A DNA stretch of 64,000 nt from positions 24,345,001-24,409,000 of the forward strand of contig JASXTE010000005.1 in NCBI GenBank assembly GCA_030280995.1, written 5' to 3'. Origin of the DNA: Hemileia vastatrix (lineage: Eukaryota > Basidiomycota > Pucciniomycetes > Pucciniales > Zaghouaniaceae). The notes below the pieces were generated by a model. It did no database searches, was not told the origin of the DNA, and worked only from the letters and a program-made list of their open reading frames with translations. Below, in pieces: positions 44,336 to 56,173 of the stretch. The number at the start of each line of letters is the position of its first letter. Within the stretch, counting starts at the first letter, position 1. The position numbers and the translations under genes are program-made.

Positions 44336-45424
44336 TGTAGACAATCCTATAGTACTAGCTATAGGCCTTGACCAAGGGAGTTGGAGAAAAACCCGAGAGA
44401 AAATCCCCTGTCCCTTTAGAAAAATAAGTGAGATTTACCTGCTACAGTAAATTGGTTCCTGTTTTTCTAAAGACCCTTTTCCAATACACTTGACTGCTTG
44501 ATGAGCCAAGAAAGTAGTCACCAGAGAGACTACCAGACCAAAGAACTGAAATGTAGACCAATGTCCACACCAGAGACAGCAAAGATACTTGATGTAGGCT
44601 GCAAATCCACACCAGAGACAGAAATAATACTTGCTATAGCTTGCAAGACTATAACAGAGAAAACAGTTTCCAAAGTTAAGTTAAATGAAGAACTCACTTG
44701 CAACAAACACAGCCAATTGTGGCCAGAAAACAGTGAAAACTGAGTGAGGAACAATGATATCACCTCCAGATGGTTGTATGATGATTAAGGTTGCCCAAAC
44801 TGTCTTATTCACTATATACACACAGACCACTATCAAAGAGCCCATGCGCACCCACCAATCTGGCGCCTGTACCTGCCAAATTGCATAAAAAACCCTCCAG
44901 AAGAGCTCCCCAACCTTCTAAAACAGAGGCGGGTGGGCCGCCTGACGTCGGAGGTGCCGCCTGAAACGGCACGGCCTCCCTGAAGCCAGAGAACCACTAA
45001 AAACACCCAATCTACTTAGAAAAACTAACTACAACTACTAAAACCTTTAAAACACGGAATTTCACTATAACAACATTGGGACATGAAATATAGAGAAAAA
45101 TTAGCTCTATCCAACGGTACTAAGCACTTAACCCTAAGACTTAAGGTTAGCCCGTAAAACAAAAAACAAAATTAAACAGCTATCTTTTTAAATGAAAAAT
45201 GAGGAAATGACCCCTTAAAACCTAGAATATGAAAAATGTCTTCAAGACATTATATATAGAGAAAAACTGGGGCTATCCAATGATAGTACCCACATACCCA
45301 CAGACCCAATATCCACAGATTAAAACCAGAAAAATACATAATTCATTAACAAATGTCAATTAAGACATGCATAAACAACGCCAAATCACGCAACAAAGGC
45401 CCCTGCCAATGTTGGAAGACCACA
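44336..45424 (-). repeat. GYP-C 5' LTR
   Basis: 1089 bp partner of 10855-11944, with TGTAGACAATCC and GACCACA ends on the plus strand. A TATATATA-like box reads on the minus strand near 45248-45259. CCGG follows at 45425-45428. Confidence 0.9.
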
Positions 45425-45566
45425 CCGGTAGAGTTGATTTAATAGTTTCAATATTGATTTGGTTGTCCTCTTCATCATCAAAGAATTCTGTCAAGGTTAG
45501 ACCTGAATTTAGAGAGAAATAATCGTTTAACTCAAGGCTTTTGATAACCTCTTTGAGTGAGGTAAC
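45425..45566 (-). pseudogene. CHV-2 pol linker fragment between CAC-2 and GYP-C
   Basis: Encodes TSLKEVIKSLELNDYFSLNS .. DNQINIETIKSTLP, aligning with the CHV-1 linker SLEKDLNCLEVIELCSLNSG .. DNQINSTENIS. Its left end continues in frame at 10854 (EVYNEF) and its right end at 56090 (ISSSV). Confidence 0.85.
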
Positions 45567-45619
45567 CACCACAGGAAATCTAGGGGTGAATTGCTATCAA
45601 CCCCCTCTCTTGAAATTTA

Positions 45620-46140
45620 GAGTGTCCCTTAATTATGCCAGGTTTATGAATACTTTATAAACATAAGTAAATTAGAGTTAGATTTACATTTATTCTCAGA
45701 TTGATTATAGACAGAATATCAACTGATTCCAAATTATGCACAAGTTGATCCTCCAGAACTTGATTTTGGTCCTCTGTTGAGCACAAATTGAGCACAAATT
45801 GATCTAACCTAAGCTTATGCATATATAATAATTCAGGATACTTGCTCTATTAAATTTGATAATAAAATAAAATATTGATGAATTTATATAAAAAAAAATT
45901 AGTATGTAAGATATTAAATTATAAATTTAGGCATCATAGGAGGGCACTTAATAGAACTTAATTATACTATGTGACACCTTAATACTGTATCACGCAGTTT
46001 GAAACATTTAAAACAAAATGTTTCATGATGGGCAATGAAATTGCTTGGACAGACACTTTCAAAATTAATACTGACCATAATACACAAGTATGAAACCTTG
46101 GAATCTATCCAATAAAAGATTTTCCTTCTGATAAATGGAT
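45620..46140. other. CAC-2 left interior, no gene seen
   Basis: AT-rich sequence between the left inverted repeat and the first decayed palindrome. Nothing recognised. Confidence 0.5.
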
Positions 46141-46149
46141 TTTTCTCAG

Positions 46150-47150
46150 TTACTCCCTGCTAAAAAGTGTCCTTGTGAGGTTTGTCTGACCTTCAGGGGG
46201 GTAATTTGGCCACATCAAACTACTTATATTTCCATGATTGACCAAAACATTATCCTCATTTCCATCTAAAGAGTTGATCTCATCTGACTGTGGCTGATCA
46301 AAGGGGTCCACCACAAGTTTAGCCAAAATTTTGGTGAACACTTTTTTGATAGATATTGACTAACTGGTGCTTTCTGAAATTGTCCACCTGAAGTTAGGCT
46401 AAACTTCAGGAGGATAAATTTATTATGAATACCAAACTAACTGAAGAATACTTTTGCCCTAGCTACTCTGCATCATAAAAGTGTCCAACTGAGATTTAGC
46501 CATAATTCAGGTAGACACTTTTGGAAAGGCACAGTCTGATGGTTTTAATATCTATATATGGCAATAAGTATCAGTTTTTTATCAACATGGAACTAGAATT
46601 AATTTAATATGGCCAAAGTGTCCACCTGAAGTTTGGCCAAAATACAGGTGGAAATTTTTATGAGGATTACTTGATGAAATGAAGACAACTTGCAATTACT
46701 TTCCATCATAAAATTTTAAAACTTAAGTTTATCAAAAATTGTGGTGACACTTTTGCCAGATCCAGTCATATGGGATCAACTCTCTATATGGCAATGAGAA
46801 TCAATTTTTAGTCATTCATGGCATTAGAAGTAATTTGATATGGACAAACTTTACACCTAATTTTTGGCCAAAAATAAGTTGGAGAAGTTTATGAGGAATA
46901 CCAGATTAACTAAAGAAGACTTGCACCCTACTACTTTCCATCATAAAAGTCTCCACCAGAAGAATTCTCAAACTTGTGTTTGACACCATTGGCCTGGTCC
47001 AGCCATATGGGATCGATTCTGCATATGGAAATGAGGATTTAATTTGGTCAATCATGGTACTAGAAGTAATTTGATATAGACAAAGTGTCCAACTAAATAT
47101 TGGAAAAAAATCAGTTGAAAACTTCATTTAGATTTTCAAAAAATCAAATT
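46150..47150. repeat. Diverged satellite units at the left of CAC-2
   Basis: Decayed inverted motifs AAAGTGTCCACCTGAAGTTT .. and relatives near 46165, 46485, 46613, 46720, 46845, 46944 and 47084, spaced about 100-130 bases or multiples. They match the secondary, weaker palindrome present in each 608-bp unit. Confidence 0.6.
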
Positions 47151-47554
47151 AATTACAATTTTATTCCTGATGATGCCCATTTTATCCAACACCTCTTCTG
47201 AGCCTTGAAACTAGGCATTTAGCTTGAATTTTTAATTTCATATAAAATCCCTTTTATTCAACCTATTTCTTTTTATCCCTTTTTTTTCTTTTAGATATCA
47301 ATTAATTTTATGTAAAACAAATCATTTTCATAATTTTTTACCTGTATTTAATAAAATTATTAAAGGTTTAAAATCACCCTGTAAGCATTTGGCACATGTT
47401 TTTTTGCTATACTAATAAAAATAATAATATACTGGTGACAAAAAATTGATCAAATGATAGAATATTAATAAAACAGAAAGATCAAATACCAGTGGATATG
47501 TTTTAAAAAAATACCAGTTGCACTGAAGAAGAGCTGAACCCTAGATACTCACCA

Positions 47555-50500
47555 TCAAAAAAGTGTCCAGCACAAGTTTGGCCGAACTTGTGCTGGACAC
47601 ATTTGGTCAGGTGCAGTCATATGAGATCAATTCTTGCTATGGCAATGAAAAAAATTATTTGATAAAAAACTTCACTAGAAGTAGTTTTACATAGCCAAAT
47701 TTTCTACCTAGAGTTCATCCAAACCACAGGTGCACAATTTTTTATCTTTAAAAAAAAGTCAATTTAGTACAATTTATCCCTGATGGCTCTTATTTGCTTC
47801 AACACCTCTACTGGCCTTTGATAGTAGGAATATTACTTGGATTTATTTTTTCATATTTGATCCCTTTAATTTAATTTTTTATTCCTAATATTGCTTTTGG
47901 ATATCAATTAATAATTTTTAAAATAAAATATTTTCATATTTTTATACATTTATTTAATAATATTATAAATGGCATAACATCACCTGGTATGCATTTGGCA
48001 CATGAGTTTTTTCTATACTTATAAAATTAATAATATAATGGCAACCAAAAATTAATCAAATGATATTAATGAGTGAGGAAAAAAGATAAAATACCAGTAG
48101 ACATGTTTGTAAGAAATACTAGATGAACTGAAGAAAAATTCTACCCTAGCTACTCTCCATCATAAAAATGTCCAGCACAAGCTCGGCCGAACTTGTAGCT
48201 GGACACTTATGGTCAGGTGCAGTCAGATGGGAGAAATTCTCTCTATGGAAATGAAGATAAATTTTTGATAAAAAGTTACACTAGAAGTAGTTTGATATGG
48301 CAAACTTTTCATGCTGAAGTTTTGGTAAAGCTCAAGTGGATTTTTTTTTTATTTTTACAAAAAAGAAAATTTAGTGCAAGTTTAGCCCTGATTTTGCTAA
48401 TTTGATTCAACATCTCTTTTTTTTGTTTATGGCAGGAATTTAACTTGGATTTTAATTTTAATCTTTGATTTCTTTTATTTTACTTTATTCCTCTCATATT
48501 TCTTTTGGATAGAAGTTTATTTTTTGTAAAATATATCATTTTCATATTTTTTTACCTTTATTTAATAATATTATAAAAGGTGTAACATCACCCAGTATTC
48601 ATTTGACACACAAGTTTTTGCTATACTGATAATATTAATAATATAATGGTGACAAAAAATTAATCAATTGATAAATATGAGTGAGGTACAAAGATTTAAT
48701 AATAGTGGACATGTTTATAATAAATTCCAGATGATTTAAAATGACTTGCACCCTGGCTACTCTCCATGATAAAAGTGTCCAGCACAAGTTTGGCCAAACT
48801 TGTGCTGGACAGTTTTGGTTGCATGCCGTCAGATGAAATAAATTCTTTTTATGGAAATGAGACTGAATGATCACTCCATCATTGCAATGAAAGTAGTTTT
48901 ATATGGACAAATCGTCCCCCGGAAGTTTGTCCAAACCTATGGTAGACAACTTTTTACTTTGGTAAAAAGTAAATTTTGATCCATGTTAATCTATGATGGT
49001 GCCCATTTTTTCTGAAGCATCTACTGGCTCATGATAGCAGAAATCATACTTAATATCTTTATTTCATGTTTGATCTCTTTAATTTTAATTTTACCCTTTT
49101 ATTTATCCTTTAGCTTTTAAATATCAATTTTATTTTGGTAAAACTGATAACTTTCAAATTTTTTTACATTTATCATATAATATTATTAAAGTTGTAAAAT
49201 CACACAGTGTACATTCAGTACACATGTTTTTTCTATACTAAAAACATTAATAATATAATGGTGACTAAAAAATAATCAAATAATAAATATGGATGACACA
49301 GAAAGATCAAATACCCATAGACATTTTTAAAATGAATATAAGATTAACTGAAGAAGACTTGCACCCTAGCTACTCTCCATCATAAAAGTGTCCAGCACAA
49401 GTTCAGCTGAGCTTGTGCTGGACACTTTTGGTTGCATGCAGTCAGATGGGATAAATTTACTCAATGGAAGTGAAAATGAATTTTTTCTCAATCATCACAC
49501 AAGAAGTAGTTTTATACTGCTATACTATCCTCCTGATTATTTTGAAAACCTCAGGTGGACACTTTTATTAATTTAAAAAAAATGAAAATATATTCCAAAT
49601 CTAGAACTGGTGGTGCAATTTGGGTCTGAAAACTCAAATTTCTTTGATGGCAGAAATTTTATTTGAATGTTTAATTTCATATTTAATCACTTTTATTTTA
49701 CTTTTTTATTCCTCTTTTTTCTGACAAATATCGATTTATTTATTGTAAAACTAATACTTTTCATATTTTTTTTACTTTTATTTAATAAGATTATTAAAGA
49801 TGTAGCATCTCCCAGTATGCATTTGGCTTATAATTTTTTCTAATACTAGTAACATTAATAGTATAATGGTGAAAAACAATGAATCAAATGATAAATATTA
49901 ATGACACAGAAAGATCATATACAAGTGGATTTGTTTATAAGGAATACCTGATGAACTGAAGAAGACCTGCACCCTAGATACTCACCATCATAAAAGTGTC
50001 CAGCATAAGTTTGGCCGAACTTGTGCTGGACACTTATGGTTGCATGCAGTCAGATGTGATAAATTTACTCTATGGAAATGAAAATGACATTTTGCTCAAT
50101 CATTGCACAATAAGTAGTTTGATATTGCCAAAATGTCCTCCTGATGAATTTTCAAAACTCATCAGGACACTTTCTTTGGTTTAACAAAAAAGAAAATATA
50201 GTCCAAGTTTAGCCCTGGTGGTGCACATTTGATCTAACACCTCTACTTGTTATTGATAGTGGGAATTTCCCTTATATTTTTTTTTCTTATTTTATCCCTT
50301 TTATTTTACTTTTTTATTGCTCATATTGCTTTGGATATCAATTTTTAATTTTTAAAATAAATAATTTTCATACTCTTATACCTTTATTTAATAATATATG
50401 ATTAAAGGTGGAACACCACCTGGTATGCATTTTTCACACACGTTATTACTATAGTAATAACGTTAATAATATAATGATGACAAAAAATTAATCAAATGGT

Positions 50501-53500
50501 AAATTTTAACGACACAGAAAGATCAAATACAAGTGGAAATGTTTATAAGAAATCCCTTTTGAGTTTAAGAAGATTTGCTGTATGCCTACTCTCAATTATA
50601 AAAGTGTCCAGCACAAGTTCGGCTGAACTTGTGCTGGACACTTTTGGTTGCATGAAGTCATATGAGATAATTTCTCTCTATGGCAATGAAAATGATATTT
50701 CACTCAATTATTGAAGTAAAGAATGTTTAATATTGTAAAATTTTCCCCTGGAAGTCTGTCCAAACCTCAGCTCAAAATTTGTTAGCTATACATAAAAGTA
50801 AGTTTAGACCAATCTTGACCTAGTGGTCCCCAACTGTCCCAACACCACTTCTGGCTCTTGATAGTAAAATTTTACTTGTATTTTTTATTTCTTTTTTGAT
50901 CCCATTTATTTTCATTTTACTTTTCTATTACTCTTTTTAATTTTAAATATCAATTTATTTTTTTAAAACTAAACATATTTATATTTTTTTAACTTTATAT
51001 AATAATATTATTAAAGGTGTAACATCACCAATTTTGCATTTGGAATGCAGGTTTTTGCTATACTAGAAACATTAATAATATATATGGTGACAAAAAATTA
51101 ATTATAAGATAAATATTAATGATAAAAAAAAGTTAAAAAACCAATAGAAATGTGAAAAACAAAAAACTGATGTACTGAGAAACACTTCCACCCTAGCTAC
51201 TCTCCATCATAAAAGTGTCCAGCACAAGTTCGGCCGAACTTGTGCTGGACACTTTTGTTCAGGTGCAGTCAGATGGGATCAATTCTCTCTGTGGAAATTA
51301 AAGTAAAAAATGCTAAATAATAACATTAGAAGTAGTTTGGTATGGCTGAGTTATCCACCTTGAGTTTTTCCAAACCTCAGGTGAAAAATTTTTTATCTTT
51401 AAAAAAAAATAAATTTTATCAAATTTAGCCCTGATGGCACCCATTTGTTTCAACACCTCTACTGGCTCTTGAAGGCAGGAATTTTCCTTGAATTTTTCTT
51501 TTTCATATTTAATCTCCTTTACTTTACTTTTTTATCACTCATGTTACATTTGGATATTAATTTATAATTTTGGAAAAAAAATAATTTTCATATTTTTGTA
51601 ACATTTTTTAATAATATTATAAAAGGTGTAATATAACATGGCATGCATTTGATGCACAAGTTTTTTCTATACTAATAAAATTAATAATATTCTAATGACA
51701 AAAAATTAATCAGATAATAAAATATGAATAACACAGAAAGATCAAATACCAGTTGACATGTTTTAAAAAAATAACAGTTTCACTGAAGAAGACCTGCAAC
51801 CTAGCTACTCTCCATCATAATAGTGTCCAGCACAAGTTTGGCCAAACTTGTTCTGGACACTTTTGGTCAGGTACAGTCAGATGGGATCAATTCTCTCTAT
51901 GGCAATGAAAAAAATTATTTGATAAGAAAATTTACTAGATGTAGTTTGATATAGCTGAATTATCCACCTAGAGTTCATCCAAACCACAGGTGCACAATTT
52001 TTTATCTTTAAAAACAGTCAACTTAGTACAATTTATCCCTGATGGCTCTCATTTGCTTTAACATATCTACTGGCCTTTGATATTAGGAATAATACTTGGA
52101 TTTCTTTTTTCATATTTGATCCCTTTAACTTAATTTTTTATTCCTCATATTGCTTTTGGATATCAATTAATAATTTTGAAAATAAATTATTTTAATATTT
52201 TTATACATTTATTTAATAATATTATAAAAGGTTTAAAATCACTCAGTATTCATTTGGCACACAATTTTTTGCTATACTTATATAATTAATAATATAATTA
52301 AGACAAAAAATTAATCAAACAATATTTATGAGTGAGGCACAAAGATAAAATACCAGTAGACATGTTTGTAATAAATACCAGATGAACTGAAGAAAAATTC
52401 TAACCCATCCACTCTCTATCATAGAAGTGTCCAGCACAAGTTCGGCCAAACTTGTGCAGGACACTTTTGGTCATGTGCAGTCAGATGGGATCAATTCTCT
52501 GTATGGCAACAAAAAAATTTTTTTATCAAATTTCACTAGAAGTAGTTTGGTTTAGATGAATCATCCACCTGCTGTTTTTCCCAATATCAGGTGTATAATT
52601 TTTTATCTTTAAAGAAAAGGTCACTTATTAAAATTAAGCCCTGATGGCTCCCATTTGCTTTAACACCTCTACTGGCTCTTGATAGCAGGAATTTTACTAG
52701 TATTTTTTTCATATTTGAACTCTTTGACTTTTATTTTACTCTTTTATTCCTCTTTTTACTTTTAAATTTCGATTTAATTTTTGTAAAACTAATCCTTTCC
52801 ATATTTATTTATGTCTATTTTAAAAAATTATTGAAGGTATAACTTCACATGGTATGCATTTGGCACACAAGTTTTTGCTATACTAATAACATTAATAATA
52901 TAATGGTGATAAAATATTAATCGGATGATAAATATGAAAGATACAGACTGATCAAATACCAGTAGACATGTTTATGAGAAATACAAGATGAAGGAACTGA
53001 AGAAAATTTCCACCCAAGCTACTCTCCATCATAAAAGTGTCCAGCACAAGTTCGGCTGAACTTGTGCTGGACACTTTTGGTCACATGCAGTCAGATGGGA
53101 TCAATTCTCTCTATGGCAACAAAAAAACATTTTTTTATTAAACTTCACTACAAGTAGTTTTGTTTAGCTGAATCATCCACCTGTCATTCTTCCCAACCTC
53201 AGGTGTATAATTTTTTATCTTTATAAAAAAAGGTCACTTACTTAAATTTAGCCCTGATGGCTCCCACTTGTTTCAACACTTCTACTGGCTCTTTAGAGCA
53301 AGAATTTTACTAGTATTTTGTTTTTCATAATTGATCTCTTTGAGATTAATTTTACTTTTTTATTTCTCTTTTTTTTAATATCTATTTAAATTATTGTAAA
53401 GCTAATCATTTTCATATTTTTTTACTTTTTTTTCATAATATTATAAAAGGTGTAACATCACCTGGTATGAATTTGGCACATGAGTTTTTTCTATACTTAT

Positions 53501-54770
53501 AATATTAATAATATAATGGTGACAATAAATTAATCAAATGGTATATATGAGTGAGGCACAAAGATCAAGTACCAATGGACATGTTTATAAGAAATACCAG
53601 ATTAACTGAAGAAAAATTCTACCCTAGCTACTCTCTGTCATAAATGTGTCCAGCACAAGTTTGGCCAAACTTGTGCTGGAGACTTTTGGTCACATGCAGT
53701 CTGGTGTGATTGATTCTCTCTCAATCATTGCACTAGAAGTTGTTTGATATTGCTAAATGGTTCTGCTGAAGTTTTGTTAAACCTCAGATTGGCACTTTTT
53801 TATTTTTCAAAAAAGCAATTATAGTCCAAGTTTAGTGCCACTGGTGAGCATTCATCCCAACATGTCTACTTGCTCTTGATGGCATTAATTTTATTTTAAT
53901 TTTTTATTTCATATTTGTTTCCTTTAATTTTACCTTTTTATCCCTCATATTGCTTTTGTATATCAATTTATTTTTCGTAAAACAAATCATTTTCATATTT
54001 TTTTACCTTTATTTAATAATATTATAAAAGGTGTAACATCACCCGGTATGTGTTGGGCACACAAGTTTTTGCTATACTTATAATATTAATAACATAATGG
54101 TGACAAAAAATCAATCAAATGATAAATATGAGTGAGGCACAAAGATCAAATACCAGTGGACATGTTTATAAGAAATACCAGATGAACTGAAGAAAAATTC
54201 CACCCTAGCTACTCTCCATCATAAAAGTGTCCAGCACAAGTTCGGCCAAACTTGTGATGGACACTTTTTGTCATATGCAGTCTGATGTGATCAATTCTCT
54301 CTATTGCAATGAAAATGAATTTTTCTTCAATAATTGCACTAGATGTTGTTTGATATGGCAAAATTGTCATCCTGAAGTTTTGGTAAGGCTCAAGTGGATT
54401 TTTTTTTATTTTTACAAAAAAGAAATTAGAGTCCAAGTTTAGTGCCATTGGTGGGCATTCACCCCATCATGTCTACTTGCTCTTGATGGCAGGAATTTTA
54501 CTTTAATTTTTTATTTCATATTTGATCCGTTAAATTTTACCTTTTTATCCCTCATATTGCTTTTGGATATCAATTTATTTTTTGTAAAACAAATCATTTT
54601 CATATTTTTTTACCTTTATTTAATAATATTATAAAAGGTGTAACATCACCTGGTATGCGTTGGGCACACGAGGTTTTGCTATACTTATAATATTAATAAC
54701 ATAATGGTGACAAAAAATCAATCAAATGATAAATATGAGTGAGGCACAAAGGTCAAATACCAATTAATCA
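47555..54770. repeat. 608-bp satellite with a 46-bp palindrome, 12 copies
   Basis: Palindrome starts near 47560, 48165, 48771, 49384, 49992, 50599, 51211, 51820, 52424, 53032, 53642 and 54222; spacing is about 604-613 for most. The copy at 51211-51256 is perfect over 46 bp: half-site AAAAGTGTCCAGCACAAG then TTCGG at the centre. It is followed by CAGTCAGATGGGATCAATTC in most copies. A weaker palindrome lies about 130 bases after each. The rest of each unit is AT-rich and noncoding; short repeated ORFs over the palindrome are by-products. Confidence 0.92.
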
Positions 54771-56040
54771 ATAATTCTTTTTAATATTATAAATTTTTTG
54801 ATTAAATAAAATGGTAATAATGAATTATATTTTTCATTCACAATTCCACTCTAATGATTCCCACTGCACAAAAGGGGTTCACTCAGTCCTTTCTTTACTG
54901 CTTGTGCATATATTTTATTGCCCACAGTACTACAATTTTTTGTAGTGATTATCCCACATCTGATTCAGGAATATTTTTGAACAATATAAGTTTTTTTTAC
55001 AAAAGACCTTATCATATCCAATATCCCACAAAAAATACAACCTGTTTTTGTATTAAAGCCTGTTAATTATTAAGAAATTGTTAAAATAATTAGATTAGAC
55101 CCTGGTACAGCCAGATCCATACCAAACGACCTAAAGTCTTTTCAATATTGAAAACAATTAAATAAAATTATGATATCATACTAAATTATGGGCACCAACC
55201 ATAATTCAGCACTTCTCATTTGCTCTGCTACAAAATGAGTGCATGTAGCATTTTTCTAACGTCAGACTGTTTTTCTTCCTTCCCTCACACCTTTAGTCCA
55301 GAATGAAAATTTAGTATGAGTTTTGGTCAAGTTGGTTTGCCAGTGTTATCTGTATGCAATATGAATTCATATTGCATATTTCTATTTATGCATAAAATAT
55401 ACTTGTTAAGCATCATTTTTTTTGCATTTTTCAATCATTATGCATATTTATGCATATTCATTATACAGATTTATATGCATACTAATATATTTTATTCATA
55501 TACATATATGCACCTTTTTTTGTATATTCAATATGCATATTTTTTCTGCATATTCAATATGCATATTTTTATGCATATTCAATATGCATATTTTTATGCA
55601 TATTCAATATGCATATTTTTTATGCATAATCACTATGCATATTTTTTATGCATATTTTTATTCATATTTTTTATGCATATTTATTCTTTATAGTCATTAT
55701 GCATACACTTTAGATAGGCATTTCACATCAATTTTTAACATGCAATAAGTATCCACCATGCAAATTCAAATGCATATGCATCTATATCATACACGCAACA
55801 TATATTCAAGTTTAATATTTGAATATTAAGGTATGCTAAGTGATGTTGTTCAACCTTTTGCCAAACCTGAGATTAACTGATGTTCAATGTGGTTCCTAAG
55901 CTCTGCTCAAGGAGGGATTGTCCTGGATTCAATCTGTGACAGTTTATTTTTTCAATGTTTTTTCATCAGATTTAAAAACATATTTCTGACAGTTTCAGGA
56001 TGGTTTCCCAACAGTTTCCTGACAAATTCCAGATAGTTTC
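54771..56040. repeat. CAC-2 right interior with TATGCATA-rich tract
   Basis: AT-rich, no gene seen. About 55370-55700 is a tandem tract of TATGCATATTCAATATGCAT-type units (about 25 bp, each near-palindromic). The rest has no recognisable feature. Confidence 0.6.
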
Positions 56041-56086
56041 AAATAGAGGGAACTGCTAGCAGTTCACCCCCAGATTTCACGTGGTG

Positions 56087-56173
56087 AACCGAGCTAGAAA
56101 TGTTAGCCAAATGCTCATTTAGAGAAAAATCAGATGGTTTCAAATAATCTGGAAGAGAGATGTCCTCTAGCAG
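56087..56173 (-). pseudogene. CHV-2 pol linker fragment between GYP-F and CAC-2
   Basis: Encodes LLEDISLPDYLKPSDFSLNE and HLANISSSV, matching the CHV-1 linker (LLEDKYLPDDLQASDLSLNE). Bounded by the GYP-F LTR on the right and CAC-2 on the left. Confidence 0.8.

Larger units (their letters stand above)
10855..45424 (-). mobile_element. GYP-C: giant Ty3/Gypsy retrotransposon, minus strand, with nested insertions
   Basis: The 5' LTR is at 44336-45424 and the 3' LTR at 10855-11944. The element is flanked by CCGG (10851-10854 and 45425-45428). Its own order on the minus strand is LTR, primer site, gag, pol, 3' hairpin region, antisense gene A, more hairpins, antisense gene B, purine tract, LTR. 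CAC-1 (with GYP-E inside) splits the 3' region. Without that insertion the element is about 12.9 kb. gag and pol carry several stops, mostly TGG to TAG/TGA or CAA to TAA relative to GYP-E, so it is an older copy. Confidence 0.88.
45567..56086. mobile_element. CAC-2: CACTA-type DNA transposon carrying a palindrome satellite (10.5 kb)
   Basis: Ends CACCACAGGAAATCTAGGGG (45567..) and, inward from 56086, CACCACGTGAAATCTGGGGG. About 40 of the first 48 bases match. The 3-bp duplication AAC lies at 45564-45566 and 56087-56089. Removal restores the CHV-2 frame. The right repeat holds GAACTGCTAGCAGTTC, a perfect 16-bp palindrome in the same position as that of CAC-3, so CAC-2 and CAC-3 share a terminal family. 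The interior is almost all satellite; no transposase is seen, so it is non-autonomous. Confidence 0.88.
7957..56173 (-). mobile_element. CHV-2: host chromovirus at the base of the nest (interrupted)
   Basis: One decayed chromovirus on the minus strand, related to CHV-1. Surviving pieces in gene order are 56173-56087, 45566-45425, 10854-8377 and 8126-7957. The pieces join in frame when the insertions and one copy of each target duplication are removed. Across CAC-2 the join is at ISSS-V-TSLKEV, across GYP-C at KSTLP-EVYNEF, and across CAC-3 at KPGKKVW. These joins line up with the uninterrupted order in CHV-1. Its 5' part would lie beyond GYP-F, right of the window, and its 3' end left of the window. 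Confidence 0.85.

Noticed and set aside
45360..45572. A 70-codon ORF at 45360-45572 as an independent gene
   Set aside because: It is CHV-2 pol linker running into the GYP-C LTR at 45424.
49388..50714. Repeated small ORFs starting MSSTSSAELVLDTFGCMQSD in the CAC-2 satellite
   Set aside because: They read across the palindrome in several units; lengths and frames vary with each indel, and nothing else supports coding.
55316..55748. Tyr/Phe/His-rich ORFs at 55316-55693 and 55422-55748
   Set aside because: Translation of the TATGCATA microsatellite.
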